Source of the DNA: Cryobacterium cryoconiti
Lineage (GTDB): Bacteria > Actinomycetota > Actinomycetes > Actinomycetales > Microbacteriaceae
Direction: 5' to 3'
Assembly (NCBI RefSeq): GCF_004403065.1
Contig: NZ_SOHA01000017.1
Coordinates: 62,777 to 126,776, forward strand
Length of the DNA: 64,000 nucleotides
Shown here piece after piece: positions 51,203 to 63,022 of this stretch. A program made the position numbers and the translations under genes. Position 1 is the stretch's first letter, and each line of letters opens with the position of its first letter. The notes under the pieces were generated by a model, which saw only the letters and a program-made list of their open reading frames with translations, was not told the origin of the DNA and searched no databases.

Positions 51203-52422
51203 CCATCTTCATCCTGCTGAGCTTCGTCTCGGCCATTGTGACCTTCGGGTTCTCCTTTCTGGTGCTGAAGCTCAGCCATCGGTACCAGCTCTACCCGAAG
51301 ATCCGCGAGCGCGACGTGCACACCCGGCCCACGCCCCGCCTGGGCGGGATCGCGATCTTTCTCGGGATCGTCGTCGCGTTCGGGGTGTCCTGGCTGATCG
51401 CCGCCGGGTTCGCGCCGCTGCGACTCATCTTCAGCGATCCGCAGCAGATCCTCGCCATCCTCGGCGCGGCGCTGCTGATCGTGCTGCTGGGTGTGGCCGA
51501 CGACCTCTGGGACCTCGACTGGATGACGAAACTGGCCGGGCAGTTCATCGCGGCCGGCCTCATCGCCTGGCAGGGCGTGCAGGTCCTGTCGCTCCCGATC
51601 GGTGGGCTGACCGTCGGGTCCTCCTGGATGTCCATCCTGATCACGGTGATCGTGATCGTGATCGTGATGAACATGATCAATTTCATCGACGGGCTCGACG
51701 GCCTGGTGGCGGGCGTCGCCCTCATCGCGAACGGCGTGTTCTTCCTTTATAGCTACCTGCTGGCACGGGACACGTCCCCGAGCAACTACTTCAACCTCGC
51801 CTCCCTGATCGCAGCCATCCTGGTGGGTGCGTGCATCGGTTTCCTGCCGCTCAACTGGCGGCCGGCGAAACTCTTCATGGGGGATGCCGGCGCTCTCCTG
51901 GTCGGTCTGCTGATGGCCACGTCCGCGATCGCGATCACGGGCCAAGTCGACCCGACGTCCGTCAACCGGTCGCAGCTGTTCCCGGCGTTCATCCCGATCA
52001 TCCTGCCGGTGGCCATCCTGATCATCCCGCTGCTCGACTTCGGCCTCGCGGTGTTCCGGCGGGTCCGCGCCGGAAAATCGCCCTTCAGCGCCGACCGGAA
52101 GCACCTGCACCATCGGCTGCTGGACATGGGACACTCGCACCTGCACGCCGTGCTGATCTTCTACGGGTGGACCACGGCCGCCTCCGTCGGATGCCTGCTG
52201 TACTTCCTGCTGCCGGTGTACTACGGACTTCCCACCTGGTACGCCACCATCTTCCTGATCGTGGCACTGGTGGTCTGCACACTCGTCACACTCGCTCCGT
52301 TGAGCCGGCGCAAGGCCGTCGAAACCGCCAGTCAGCTCGCCCGCCCCACCGACCACCAAGAACAAATCGCCAAACTCGATCGCCTCGACGAGGCGTCGAC
52401 GACGGCTGAGGAGAACGTATGA
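51199..52422 (+). CDS. MraY/WecA-family undecaprenyl-phosphate glycosyl-1-phosphate transferase
   Basis: 407 residues with about ten membrane helices. Catalytic and Mg-binding motifs: GVADDLWDLDW (the DD pair), NMINFIDGLDGLVAG (NxxxFxDGxDG), FMGDAGALLVG, and HLHHRLLDMGHSH (HxHHR), a pattern typical of WecA/TagO rather than MraY. It links a sugar-1-phosphate such as GlcNAc-1-P to undecaprenyl phosphate, the first step in wall polymers. Overlaps tsaC by ATGA and the next gene by ATGA. Confidence 0.93.
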   Translation: MTIFILLSFVSAIVTFGFSFLVLKLSHRYQLYPKIRERDVHTRPTPRLGGIAIFLGIVVAFGVSWLIAAGFAPLRLIFSDPQQILAILGAALLIVLLGVADDLWDLDWMTKLAGQFIAAGLIAWQGVQVLSLPIGGLTVGSSWMSILITVIVIVIVMNMINFIDGLDGLVAGVALIANGVFFLYSYLLARDTSPSNYFNLASLIAAILVGACIGFLPLNWRPAKLFMGDAGALLVGLLMATSAIAITGQVDPTSVNRSQLFPAFIPIILPVAILIIPLLDFGLAVFRRVRAGKSPFSADRKHLHHRLLDMGHSHLHAVLIFYGWTTAASVGCLLYFLLPVYYGLPTWYATIFLIVALVVCTLVTLAPLSRRKAVETASQLARPTDHQEQIAKLDRLDEASTTAEENV

Positions 52423-52904
52423 ATGCACCCGATCCCACCGGCCCGTCCACCACGCTCGGACGTGTGCCCTCGGACGCCAGGGGCGTCCTGACCGCAGTCC
52501 TTCGATACACAGGCTTCCTCGCGATTGCCATCGCGATCGTCGGCGGTGGACTCGGCTACCTTTTCGCATCAACCGAAGGCCTCATCAGCGCCCTCATCGG
52601 CACCGCGCTTGCCGTCCTGTTCGCGTCGATCACCGCGGTCAGCATCATCGGGGCCATGCGGTTCGACATCGCCGCCTTCTTCGGCATCGTGATGGGCGCC
52701 TGGTTGCTGAAAATCGTCGTCTTCATCGTGATCCTCGCTCTGCTTCGTGATGCTTCCTTCGTGCAGACGACAGTTCTGTTCATCACCGTCATTGCCGGAG
52801 CCGTCGGCACCATGCTCGTCGACGTCCTCGTGGTCTTCCGCTCACGTCTGGGCTACGTGAATGACGCCGTGCTCCCGAACAACACCGACCACTCCCACTC
52901 CTGA
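52419..52904 (+). CDS. AtpI-like membrane protein preceding the ATP synthase operon
   Basis: 161 residues with four membrane helices (about residues 28-50, 58-80, 90-112, 118-140) and a His/Ser-rich end. Position and topology (just before atpB) match AtpI, which assists F0 assembly or Mg transport, but sequence identity to AtpI is weak. It overlaps the WecA-like gene by ATGA. Confidence 0.72.
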   Translation: MNAPDPTGPSTTLGRVPSDARGVLTAVLRYTGFLAIAIAIVGGGLGYLFASTEGLISALIGTALAVLFASITAVSIIGAMRFDIAAFFGIVMGAWLLKIVVFIVILALLRDASFVQTTVLFITVIAGAVGTMLVDVLVVFRSRLGYVNDAVLPNNTDHSHS

Positions 52905-52969
52905 CCGGAACAGGGCATTCGATTAGTCCCCGTGAGCGAATGTTGATAGAGTCAAAAACCGTCACGGGT

Positions 52970-52988
52970 CACAGTGCGTTCCACTGTG
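52970..52988 (+). promoter_or_regulatory. Inverted repeat before atpB
   Basis: CACAGTG (52970-52976) and CACTGTG (52982-52988), a perfect 7-bp inverted repeat with a 5-nt loop, in the 147-bp leader of atpB. It could be an operator or an mRNA leader hairpin. A TTGATAGAGTCAA segment lies just upstream (52943-52955). Confidence 0.4.
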
Positions 52989-53051
52989 CCAGAGACCATA
53001 TCTGCCCATTGTCGCCGTTGTGCACCCGCACAGAAACAGGAGATAGCGCTG

Positions 53052-53864
53052 TTGTATAACGCTGCGAACTTACTGGTTCCCATGGCTACCGGCGATGAGT
53101 TTCAGGCTCCGGGCATCAGTGAGTTCCTTGGACTCCCCGCGTTGTTCTTCGAAGGCACGCCCTTCGAAATCAACCGGATCATCCTGGTCCGCCTCCTCGC
53201 CGTAGCAGTGATGCTCTTTCTCTTCTGGCTTGCCCTTCGCAAACCGTCCCGGGTCCCTGGCCGCGGTCAGAGCATCGCCGAACTCGCCCTGGGTTTTGTC
53301 CAGGTGCAGATCGCCGATCAGATCCTCGGCAAGGAGATGGGTCGCCGCTACCTGCCCCTGCTGGCCGGCATGTTCTTCGGCATCCTGGCGATGAACGTCA
53401 CGGGCGTCATCCCGGCCCTGAACATCTCGGGTACGGCACTCATCGGCATGCCCCTGCTGCTCGGTCTCGTCGCCTACGTCGTGTTTATCTACGCGGGCAT
53501 CAAGCAATTCGGCACAGCCAAGTTCTTCAAGAACTCGCTCTTCCCGGCCGGTGTGCCGTGGCCGATCTATATCCTGCTCGCCCCGATCGAGTTCATCAAC
53601 ATCTTCATCGTCCGGCCGATCTCGCTCGCTTTGCGACTCCTGCTGAACATGATGGTCGGGCATCTCCTGCTCGTGCTGTGCTTCGGGGCGACGAGCTTCT
53701 TCATCTTCACTGCAGGCGGCTTGCTGGGGCTCTTCGGAATCGGGACGCTGGCGTTCGGGTTCATCTTCACCTTTGTCGAGTTCGCCGTGTTCATCCTCCA
53801 GGCGTACATTTTCACCCTCTTGACCGCGGTGTACGTCCAACAGGCTGTGGCTGAAGAGCACTGA
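53052..53864 (+). CDS. atpB: ATP synthase F0 subunit a
   Basis: 270 residues from TTG 53052, chosen because AGGAG at 53037-53041 has the right spacing; an in-frame ATG at 53082 has no ribosome-binding site. The half-channel Arg is in ISLALRLLLNMMVGHLL. It has five to six membrane helices. It forms the proton path with subunit c, and opens the operon atpBEFHAGDC. Confidence 0.95.
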   Translation: MYNAANLLVPMATGDEFQAPGISEFLGLPALFFEGTPFEINRIILVRLLAVAVMLFLFWLALRKPSRVPGRGQSIAELALGFVQVQIADQILGKEMGRRYLPLLAGMFFGILAMNVTGVIPALNISGTALIGMPLLLGLVAYVVFIYAGIKQFGTAKFFKNSLFPAGVPWPIYILLAPIEFINIFIVRPISLALRLLLNMMVGHLLLVLCFGATSFFIFTAGGLLGLFGIGTLAFGFIFTFVEFAVFILQAYIFTLLTAVYVQQAVAEEH

Positions 53865-53873
53865 CACATATGA

Positions 53874-54146
<273 letters not shown>

Positions 54147-54157
54147 GGATCGCCACC

Positions 54158-54700
54158 ATGCCTGAGCTTGTTCTGGCAGCAGAAGCGGACACGAATCCGT
54201 TCCTTCCTGCCATCTACGACATCACCTGGTCGGCTGTTGTCTTCCTGGTCGTCATGGTCTTCTTCGTGCGCTTCGCGATCCCGCGCTTCCGCCAGATCCT
54301 CGACGATCGTGCGGAGGCCATTGAGGGAAACATCGCCAAGGCAGACGATGCCCAGCGCAAGGCGGAAGCTGCTCTGGAGCAGTACACGACCCAGCTGGCC
54401 GAGGCGAGGGCAGAGGCCGGCAGGATCCGCGACGCCGCCCGCGTCGACGGACAGGCGATCGTGAACGAGCTCAAGGAGCAGGCCGTCATCGCAGCCGCTC
54501 GGGTCACCGCGACGGCGAAGGCTCAGATCGAGGCTGAACGTCAAGCCGCAGTGATCTCCCTGCGCAGCGAAGTCGGCACACTGGCCATCGATCTGGCTTC
54601 CGGCGTCATCGGCGAGAGCCTGACGGACGACGAAAAGGCCAGTGGCATCGTCGACCGGTTCCTGGCTGACCTCGAGGCCTCGGAGAAAGTGGTCCGGTAA
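54158..54700 (+). CDS. atpF: ATP synthase F0 subunit b
   Basis: 180 residues. A single membrane helix (about 24-45, with AVVFLVVMVFFVRFA) and a long charged helix of Ala/Glu/Lys/Arg that forms the peripheral stalk. Its TAA overlaps atpH's ATG by one base. Confidence 0.95.
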   Translation: MPELVLAAEADTNPFLPAIYDITWSAVVFLVVMVFFVRFAIPRFRQILDDRAEAIEGNIAKADDAQRKAEAALEQYTTQLAEARAEAGRIRDAARVDGQAIVNELKEQAVIAAARVTATAKAQIEAERQAAVISLRSEVGTLAIDLASGVIGESLTDDEKASGIVDRFLADLEASEKVVR

Positions 54701-55497
54701 TGGGTAGCGCCACCAGGGAAGCCTTAGTCTCGACCCGGGCCGTTCTGTCCCGTCCCGAGGGCACGAATGACCTCGCGACCGGGGTGAATTTGTTGAACTC
54801 CGGCCGGGTGATCGGCCACACGTCACAGCTTCGGTCGGCTTTGGTCGACCCGTCAGCGGATGCGGCGGCGAAGTCCACCCTCGTGAGCGCAATCTTCTCG
54901 GGTGCAATGACTCCGACCGCGCTGGAGCTTCTTCAAGCAGCCGCTGCCGCACGCTGGTCGAACCACACCGATCTGCTGGCCGGAATCGAAGACCTCGGGC
55001 TTCGGGTGATCGCGGCTTCGGCCACTGTTCCCGGCCAGGTCGCAGAGGAACTGTTCGCGTTCGGCAAGACCGTGTCGTCCAACGGTGAGCTCGAACTCGC
55101 CCTCGCCTCCAAGCTCGGCTCCACGGCGGCGAAGGTCAACGTTGTCGACTCCCTCCTCGTCGGCAAGGTCTCCGAGCAGACGCTCGCGATCGTCCGGCAC
55201 CTGGTGCAGCAGCCCCGCGGCCGCCGCATCGGGGAATTGCTGCGCTACGCCGCATCCGTCGTCGCGGACCAGTCGAATACCTCGATCGCCACGATCACGT
55301 CGGCCTCCGCGCTGGCGCCGGAGCAGGTTGAGCGACTTCGGGCCAGCCTCACGGCGCGCTACGGGCGTCAACTCACGATCAACGAGGTTGTCGACCCCGC
55401 AATCGTCGGGGGCGTCCGCGTTCAAATCGGTGACGACATCATCGATGGCAGCATTGCCACCCGCCTTAAAGATCTGAGAATCCAGCTCGCTGGCTGA
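54700..55497 (+). CDS. atpH: ATP synthase F1 subunit delta
   Basis: 265 residues, longer than E. coli delta (177) because of an extended N-terminal helical domain as in other Actinobacteria. The C-terminal [22 protein letters not shown] is the family hallmark. It links F1 to the stalk. The ATG is within the atpF stop. Confidence 0.93.
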   Translation: MGSATREALVSTRAVLSRPEGTNDLATGVNLLNSGRVIGHTSQLRSALVDPSADAAAKSTLVSAIFSGAMTPTALELLQAAAAARWSNHTDLLAGIEDLGLRVIAASATVPGQVAEELFAFGKTVSSNGELELALASKLGSTAAKVNVVDSLLVGKVSEQTLAIVRHLVQQPRGRRIGELLRYAASVVADQSNTSIATITSASALAPEQVERLRASLTARYGRQLTINEVVDPAIVGGVRVQIGDDIIDGSIATRLKDLRIQLAG

Positions 55498-55583
55498 CCG
55501 CTTCAGCCAGTACCACACACCTCGAGGCGGCAACGTCTCGTGCAAGACAGAACCTGTACACCCAGTACAGAAAAGGGAAGATG

Positions 55584-57221
55584 ATGGCAGAACTAACGAT
55601 CAGCCCCGATGAGATCCGTGACGCTCTCCAGGACTTCGTGAAGTCCTACGAGCCGAACAAGACGGCGACGACCGAGGTTGGCTACGTCACCACGGCCGGC
55701 GACGGCATCGCGCACGTCGAGGGCCTTCCCAGCGTGATGGCGAATGAGCTCATCAAGTTCGCGGACGGCACCCTCGGCCTCGCCCAGAACCTGGACGAAG
55801 ACGAGATCGGCGTCGTCGTTCTCGGCGAATTCGCCGGAATAGTCGAGGGCATGGAGGTGCACCGCACTGGCGAGGTCCTCTCCGTACCCGTCGGCGACGG
55901 CTACCTCGGTCGCGTTGTCGACCCGCTCGGTGCACCCATCGACGGTCTCGGCGAGATCAAGAGCGAAGGCCGCCGCGCCCTGGAGCTTCAGGCTCCCGGC
56001 GTGATGGACCGCAAGTCGGTGCACGAACCCATGCAGACCGGAATCAAGGCCATCGACGCCATGATCCCGATCGGCCGCGGCCAGCGTCAGCTGATCATCG
56101 GTGACCGACAGACCGGCAAGACCGCGATCGCGATCGACACCATCATCAACCAGAAGGCCAACTGGGCCTCCGGCGACGTCAACAAGCAGGTTCGCTGCAT
56201 CTACGTCGCCATCGGTCAGAAGGGCTCCACGATCGCCGCCGTCAAGGGCGCGCTCGAGGATGCCGGAGTCATGGAGTTCACGACCATCGTGGCGTCCCCG
56301 GCCTCTGACCCGGCCGGCTTCAAGTACCTCGCCCCGTACACCGGCTCGGCCATCGGCCAGCACTGGATGTATGCCGGCAAGCATGTTCTCATCATCTTCG
56401 ACGACCTGTCCAAGCAGGCTGAGGCCTACCGTGCCGTGTCGCTGCTTCTGCGCCGCCCGCCGGGACGTGAGGCGTACCCCGGAGACGTGTTCTACCTGCA
56501 CTCCCGTCTGCTCGAGCGTTGCGCCAAGCTGTCGGACGCCCTCGGCTCCGGATCGATGACCGGTCTGCCGATCATCGAGACCAAGGCGAACGACGTGTCC
56601 GCCTACATCCCGACCAACGTGATCTCGATCACCGACGGCCAGATCTTCCTGCAGTCCGACCTGTTCAACGCCAACCAGCGTCCCGCGGTCGACGTCGGCA
56701 TCTCGGTGTCGCGAGTCGGCGGTGACGCTCAGGTCAAGTCGATCAAGAAGGTGTCCGGCACCCTGAAGCTCGAGTTGGCGCAGTACCGGTCGCTCGAGGC
56801 CTTCGCGATGTTCGCCTCCGACCTGGATGCGACGAGCCGTCGTCAGCTCGGCCGTGGCGCTCGCCTGACCGAACTCCTGAAGCAGCCCCAGTACTCGCCG
56901 TACCCGGTCGAAGACCAGGTCGTCTCGATCTGGGCCGGCACCAACGGCAAGTTCGACGAGGTTCCCGTCGCCGACGTGCTGCGCTTCGAGCGTGGCCTGC
57001 TCGACCACCTCGCTCGCACCACGAGCGTCCTCACGACGCTGCGCGACACCAACGTTCTCGACGACGCGACCATCGCGACGCTCGAGATCGAGGTCGACAA
57101 CTTCAAGCAGGGATTCCAGACGGGCGAGGGCAAGCCGCTCGCCTCGGTGGGCAAGGAAGTCTTCGAGGCGATTCCCGCCAACGAGGTCAACCAGGAAAAG
57201 ATCGTCAAGCACCGCCGCTAA
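55584..57221 (+). CDS. atpA: ATP synthase F1 subunit alpha
   Basis: 545 residues from ATG 55584; the adjacent ATG 55581 is closer to the AAAGGG site than usual. Walker A is [10 protein letters not shown] (non-catalytic nucleotide site), with [10 protein letters not shown] and QKSIKKV-type segments downstream. Its partner beta is encoded by atpD. Confidence 0.97.
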   Translation: MAELTISPDEIRDALQDFVKSYEPNKTATTEVGYVTTAGDGIAHVEGLPSVMANELIKFADGTLGLAQNLDEDEIGVVVLGEFAGIVEGMEVHRTGEVLSVPVGDGYLGRVVDPLGAPIDGLGEIKSEGRRALELQAPGVMDRKSVHEPMQTGIKAIDAMIPIGRGQRQLIIGDRQTGKTAIAIDTIINQKANWASGDVNKQVRCIYVAIGQKGSTIAAVKGALEDAGVMEFTTIVASPASDPAGFKYLAPYTGSAIGQHWMYAGKHVLIIFDDLSKQAEAYRAVSLLLRRPPGREAYPGDVFYLHSRLLERCAKLSDALGSGSMTGLPIIETKANDVSAYIPTNVISITDGQIFLQSDLFNANQRPAVDVGISVSRVGGDAQVKSIKKVSGTLKLELAQYRSLEAFAMFASDLDATSRRQLGRGARLTELLKQPQYSPYPVEDQVVSIWAGTNGKFDEVPVADVLRFERGLLDHLARTTSVLTTLRDTNVLDDATIATLEIEVDNFKQGFQTGEGKPLASVGKEVFEAIPANEVNQEKIVKHRR

Positions 57222-57229
57222 GCGCCATC

Positions 57230-57268
57230 GGCCGCGCTCCCGACTCTCTCGAGCCGCGGGGCGCGGCC
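57230..57268 (+). promoter_or_regulatory. Hairpin between atpA and atpG
   Basis: GGCCGCGC (57230-57237) and GCGCGGCC (57261-57268), a perfect 8-bp inverted repeat in the 103-bp gap, without T-run. It may stabilise or process the mRNA; ribosome drop-off here would help set the 3:1 alpha to gamma ratio, which is an inference. Confidence 0.4.
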
Positions 57269-57324
57269 AGTGTCACTCGATCACCCGCACCAATTCAGCA
57301 CTGACAAGGAAGCACAGGAGACAC

Positions 57325-58227
57325 ATGGGAGCGCAACTTCGGGTCTACCGGCAGAAGATCAAGTCTGCCCAGACGACTAAGAAGATCACTCGGGCCATGG
57401 AGCTGATCTCTGCCTCGCGCATTCAAAAGGCCAAGGCCCGCGTCGCCGCCTCAACCCCGTTCGCCCGTGCCGTCACGCAGGCGGTGTCTGCGGTAGCGAC
57501 CTACTCGAACGTCGCGCACGTCCTCACGACCGAACCGGAGACGATCGAGCGCGCTGCGGTCGTCATCTTCGCTTCCGACCGTGGTCTCGCCGGGGCGTTC
57601 AGCTCACAGGTGCTGCGGGAGGCAGAATCGCTCAGCGAGCTGCTGCGCAGCCAGGGTAAGGACATCGTCTACTTCCTGGTGGGTCGCAAGGCCGCCGCGT
57701 ACTTCAGTTTCCGCCGCCGCGTGTCCGAGCGCGTCTGGACCGGTTCCACCGACCAGCCGCAGTATGAGACCGCACGCGATATCAGCGACGCGCTGCTGGA
57801 AGCCTTCCTCCGCGAGGCGGAAGACGGTGGAGTCGACGAGATCCACGTCGTCTACAACCGGTTCGTCAGCATGGTCACCCAGGTGCCCCAGGTTGTCCGG
57901 CTGCTTCCCCTGGAGGTCGTCGAAGGCGTCGAAGAACCCGGTGACACCCAGGTCCTGCCGCTCTACGAGTTCGAACCGGACGTCGAAACGGTGCTGGACT
58001 CACTCCTGCCCGTCTACATCGAGAGCCGCATCTTCAACTCCATGCTGCAATCCGCCGCAGCCGAGCACGCCGCACGTCAGAAGGCCATGTCCTCGGCCTC
58101 CGACAACGCGGACAAGCTGATCAAGGACTACACCCGGCTGTCCAACAACGCCCGGCAGACCGAGATCACGTCACAGATTTCCGAGATCGTGGGTGGGGCC
58201 GACGCGCTCTCATCCGCCAAGCACTAA
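57325..58227 (+). CDS. atpG: ATP synthase F1 subunit gamma
   Basis: 300 residues from ATG 57325 with CAGGAGA. The N-terminal [20 protein letters not shown] and the C-terminal coiled coil ([17 protein letters not shown] and RQTEITSQI) form the rotating shaft. Confidence 0.97.
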   Translation: MGAQLRVYRQKIKSAQTTKKITRAMELISASRIQKAKARVAASTPFARAVTQAVSAVATYSNVAHVLTTEPETIERAAVVIFASDRGLAGAFSSQVLREAESLSELLRSQGKDIVYFLVGRKAAAYFSFRRRVSERVWTGSTDQPQYETARDISDALLEAFLREAEDGGVDEIHVVYNRFVSMVTQVPQVVRLLPLEVVEGVEEPGDTQVLPLYEFEPDVETVLDSLLPVYIESRIFNSMLQSAAAEHAARQKAMSSASDNADKLIKDYTRLSNNARQTEITSQISEIVGGADALSSAKH

Positions 58228-59709
<1,482 letters not shown>

Positions 59710-59711
59710 TC

Positions 59712-59978
59712 ATGGCCGAATCTTCGCTCAAGGTCAGTGTCGTCGGGGCGGACCACGAAGTGTGGTCCGGCGAGGCGAGCATGATTGTCGCTCGCACCGT
59801 CGAAGGCGAGATCGGGATCCTGCCCGGGCACGAGCCCCTGCTGGCCATCCTGGCCAGCGGCGAGGTGCGCGTGACCCTGAGCAACGGCGAGAAGATCGTC
59901 GCCGAAGCGGCAGACGGCTTCCTGTCGGTCGCCAACGACGTGGTCACGATCGTGGCCCGCAAGGCAGAACTCGTCTAG
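59712..59978 (+). CDS. atpC: ATP synthase F1 subunit epsilon
   Basis: 88 residues, shorter than the usual ~130 because only the beta-sandwich domain is present (EGEIGILPGHEPLLAIL, DGFLSVANDVV); the C-terminal helical hairpin that inhibits ATPase is missing, as in several other Actinobacteria. The ATG is 3 bp from the atpD stop. Confidence 0.95.
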   Translation: MAESSLKVSVVGADHEVWSGEASMIVARTVEGEIGILPGHEPLLAILASGEVRVTLSNGEKIVAEAADGFLSVANDVVTIVARKAELV

Positions 59979-59983
59979 CCAGT

Positions 59984-60754
59984 GTGCTGATCCTTCTGCC
60001 GCCGTCCGAGACGAAACGTCTTGGCGGCATCGAATTACCGCTTGACCTGCAGCACCTCCAGTACCCGTCGCTTGTTGCCCAGCGGCGGGTACTTGTGCGT
60101 TCCCTGCAATCGCTCGCGAAGCATCCGGATGCGATGATGGCCGCTCTCAAACTGGGCCGCACGCAGTCCGGCGAGGTGGAACGCAACCGGATGCTGGACT
60201 CCTCGGCCACGATGCCGGCGATCGACCGTTACACCGGGGTGCTGTACGACGCTCTCGATTCCGGCACCCTCACTCCGGCCGAGCGGGACTGGGCCGGCCG
60301 GAACGTCGCGGTGCACTCCGCGCTCTTCGGGCCGATCGGTGCCCTCGACCTCATTCCCGCCTACCGGCTCTCCTCGGACTCGAAGCTGCCGGACCTGGCG
60401 CTCAAGAAGCACTGGGCCGCGGCGGTCAGCGGGGCGCTGGCCGGCACAGGGGGGCTCCTCCTCGACCTGCGCTCGAACGGGTATGTCGCCCTCGGCCCCG
60501 TGCCGGCAGGGCCCGAAGCGGTATTCCTGCGCGTCGTCACTGAGACGATCGACGGCCGCACGCGGGCCCTGAACCACTTCAACAAGAAGGCGAAGGGGCA
60601 CTTCACCCGCGCCCTGATCCGGCACGGGCAGTCCTTCGACACCGCCCGCGACCTGCTCGACTGGGCGCCCGGTGCCGGCTTCGAGGTGCGCCCGGGGGCG
60701 GCCGGGGAACTGGATCTGGTCGTCTCCGCCGAGGTCGCGGCAAACCGGGTCTGA
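59984..60754 (+). CDS. yaaA: Peroxide stress protein YaaA-like (UPF0246)
   Basis: 256 residues from GTG 59984, 5 bp after atp[10 protein letters not shown] is the family's hallmark N-terminus; [14 protein letters not shown] near residues 195-208 corresponds to the conserved NxxxKxxxG-like block. YaaA lowers intracellular free iron and protects DNA under peroxide in E. coli. Without a good ribosome-binding site it is likely coupled to atpC. Confidence 0.88.
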   Translation: MLILLPPSETKRLGGIELPLDLQHLQYPSLVAQRRVLVRSLQSLAKHPDAMMAALKLGRTQSGEVERNRMLDSSATMPAIDRYTGVLYDALDSGTLTPAERDWAGRNVAVHSALFGPIGALDLIPAYRLSSDSKLPDLALKKHWAAAVSGALAGTGGLLLDLRSNGYVALGPVPAGPEAVFLRVVTETIDGRTRALNHFNKKAKGHFTRALIRHGQSFDTARDLLDWAPGAGFEVRPGAAGELDLVVSAEVAANRV

Positions 60755-60779
60755 CACCGGTGCCTTCCGGCCCTAGGCT
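60751..60779 (+). promoter_or_regulatory. Promoter of malate dehydrogenase gene (leaderless)
   Basis: CTGACA (60751-60756), 17-nt spacer, TAGGCT (60774-60779), 7 nt to the GTG at 60787. The -35 overlaps the yaaA stop. No Shine-Dalgarno is present. Confidence 0.55.
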
Positions 60780-60786
60780 GGCTCTC

Positions 60787-61782
60787 GTGTCCACATCCAC
60801 TATGAATGTCACCGTCACCGGCGCCGGCGGTCAGATCGGCTATGCGCTGCTCTTTCGGATCGCTTCGGGAGACCTCCTCGGCCCCACCACCCCGGTCAAT
60901 CTGACCCTGCTGGAGATTCCATCGGGTCGCAAGGCGGCCGAGGGCACGGTCCTGGAACTCCAGGACTGCGCGTTCCCGTTGCTGCGCAGCGTGACGGTCA
61001 CCGAAGATCCCGTGCGCGCCTTCGACGGTGCCAACATCGCCCTCCTGGTTGGCTCCAAGCCGCGTGCCGTGGGAATGGAGCGCGTGGCCCTGCTCGAGAG
61101 CAATGGGCGCATTTTCGGCCCGGCCGGCGCCGCGCTGAACGCGGGCGCGGCCTCCGACGTGCGCGTGCTGGTGGTGGGCAACCCTGTCAACACCAACGCC
61201 CTGGTGGCCAGCGCGTTCGCCCCGGACATCCCGGTGGACCGCTTCACGGCAATGACTCGACTGGACCACAATCGTGGAGTGGCCCAGCTCGCTGTCCGGC
61301 TGCAGATCCCCGTCGCCGAGATCGACGGGCTCACCATCTGGGGAAACCACTCGGCGAGCCAGTACCCGGATGTCTTCCATGCCACTGCCGGTGGGAGGCC
61401 CGTCTCCGAGTTGGTGGGGGAGGACTGGCTGGCCGGGGAGTTCATTCCCCGGGTTGCGAACCGGGGCTACGAGATCATTCAGGCCCGAGGCGCCTCATCG
61501 GTGGCCTCTGCGGCCAACGCGGTGATCGACCACGTGCACGATTGGGTCAACGGCACGGGCGACCGGTGGACCTCGGCGGGGATCATGTCCGACGGCTCCT
61601 ACGGAGTGCCCGCAGGAATCGTGAGTTCGTTCCCCGTTCGTTCCGTCGACGGCCGGTGGCAGATCGTTCCGGACCTGGCGATCAATGCGTTCTCCCGGGC
61701 CAGGATCGACGCTTCCGTCGCCGAGCTCCTCGACGAACGGGACGCGATTCGGGCCCTGGGGCTCCTCCCTGCCGGCCGATAA
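60787..61782 (+). CDS. mdh: Malate dehydrogenase
   Basis: 331 residues from GTG 60787, fixed by the promoter 7 nt upstream; an ATG at 60802 also fits. NAD is bound by [27 protein letters not shown] and the catalytic His in [13 protein letters not shown] are typical of the MDH type 2 of Actinobacteria. It oxidises malate to oxaloacetate in the TCA cycle. The stop is 12 bp from the convergent tag gene. Confidence 0.96.
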   Translation: MSTSTMNVTVTGAGGQIGYALLFRIASGDLLGPTTPVNLTLLEIPSGRKAAEGTVLELQDCAFPLLRSVTVTEDPVRAFDGANIALLVGSKPRAVGMERVALLESNGRIFGPAGAALNAGAASDVRVLVVGNPVNTNALVASAFAPDIPVDRFTAMTRLDHNRGVAQLAVRLQIPVAEIDGLTIWGNHSASQYPDVFHATAGGRPVSELVGEDWLAGEFIPRVANRGYEIIQARGASSVASAANAVIDHVHDWVNGTGDRWTSAGIMSDGSYGVPAGIVSSFPVRSVDGRWQIVPDLAINAFSRARIDASVAELLDERDAIRALGLLPAGR

Positions 61783-61794
61783 CCTCGCCGGCCG

Positions 61795-62430
61795 TTAGCA
61801 GTACCCGGTGGGGCTGCCGGCGGCCCGGTGGCATCCGCTCACATGGTCATCGACGAGGCCGGCGGACTGCATCAGGGCGTACATCGTCGTGGGGCCGACG
61901 AACGTGTAGCCGCGGGCGCGGAGTTCGCGGCTCAGCGCCGTCGACTCGGGCGTGATGGCCGGCACCTCGCCCAGGTGCCGCAGCCTCGAAGCGCGCGGTG
62001 CCGGAGCGAAGCTCCAGATCACCTCGGTCAGGCTCGTGTCGAGGTCGCGGGTGACCCGGGCGTTCGAGATGGTGGCTTCGATCTTGCCACGGTGCCGGAT
62101 GATGCCCGCGTCGGTGAGGAGACGGGCCACGTCGCGCTCGCCCATGGCCGCCACCTGGTCGACGTCGAAATCGTGGAAGGCGGCGCGGAAGGCCGGGCGA
62201 CGCCGCAGGATGGTGATCCAGGACAGGCCGGCCTGGAAGCCCTCGAGGCACAGCTTCTCGAACAGGAGCCGGTCGTCCCGGAGCGCACGACCCCACTCCT
62301 CGTCGTGGTACCGGCGGTACTCGGGGTCTGTCCCGGCCCAGCCGCAGCGGGCCAGGCCGTCCTCTCCGAGACTGAGTGAAGCGGATGCCGCCGGTGCGGC
62401 CGGCACGGTGCCGGTCGGTTCCGCGCTCAT
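61795..62430 (-). CDS. tag: DNA-3-methyladenine glycosylase I
   Basis: 211 residues from ATG 62430 (ATGA overlap with ogt). Zinc ligands fit CGWAGTDPEYRRYHDEEWG at the N-terminal domain and DHVSGCHR at the C-terminus; LCLEGFQAGLSWITIL contains the catalytic Glu pocket. It removes 3-methyladenine. It is the second gene of the ogt-tag alkylation repair pair. Confidence 0.95.
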   Translation of the reverse strand: MSAEPTGTVPAAPAASASLSLGEDGLARCGWAGTDPEYRRYHDEEWGRALRDDRLLFEKLCLEGFQAGLSWITILRRRPAFRAAFHDFDVDQVAAMGERDVARLLTDAGIIRHRGKIEATISNARVTRDLDTSLTEVIWSFAPAPRASRLRHLGEVPAITPESTALSRELRARGYTFVGPTTMYALMQSAGLVDDHVSGCHRAAGSPTGYC

Positions 62431-62927
62431 TCCCGGTACTCGATGCCCTCGTGGTGGAGCAGCCAGACCTTGGTGGGCACGCCGCTGCCGCCGCTGTAGC
62501 CGGTGATGCGGCCGTTGGCGGCCAGCACCCGGTGGCACCCGATCAGGATGGGCACGGGGTTCGCTCCGACGGCGCCGCCGACGGCCCGCCCGGCCCCCGG
62601 CTTGCCCAGGGACAGCCCCAACTCGCCGTAGGACGTGACCTCCCCGAAACCGAGCTCGGACAGCCGCTGCCACACCCCGTTCTGGAACGCAGTCCCGCCC
62701 TGCGGTCGTACCGGCAGGTCGAAGGAGGTGCGGGTGCCGGCGAAGTATTCCGTGAGTTGCCGGGCGGCGCGGGCGAGCAGCGGCGAGGGTGATTCAGGCT
62801 GGTCCTCGAGGGGCAGGCGCCCGCCCGCTTCAATCGAGAGAGTCAGGATGTTGTCACCGTCACCGGTGAGTTCCAACCGGCCGATGGGGCTGGGCATCCG
62901 TAGCAGTGAGGGTCCGATGCTGGTCAT
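62427..62927 (-). CDS. ogt: Methylated-DNA--[protein]-cysteine S-methyltransferase
   Basis: 166 residues from ATG 62927. The acceptor Cys131 is in LIGCHRVLAANG, where the usual PCHR has Gly in place of Pro. FQNGVWQRLSELGFGEVTSYGEL is the DNA-binding helix-turn-helix segment. It removes methyl groups from O6-methylguanine in one turnover. Its TGA overlaps the tag ATG. Confidence 0.93.
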   Translation of the reverse strand: MTSIGPSLLRMPSPIGRLELTGDGDNILTLSIEAGGRLPLEDQPESPSPLLARAARQLTEYFAGTRTSFDLPVRPQGGTAFQNGVWQRLSELGFGEVTSYGELGLSLGKPGAGRAVGGAVGANPVPILIGCHRVLAANGRITGYSGGSGVPTKVWLLHHEGIEYRE

Positions 62928-63022
62928 TCCTCGACTGTAGTCCGCGGTCCGGCGCGGCTCTCGCGGGTTTCGGACCTGGGGGAGAACCGCCACCGGGCTC
63001 GTTGGGGAGGAACCGTGCCCGC

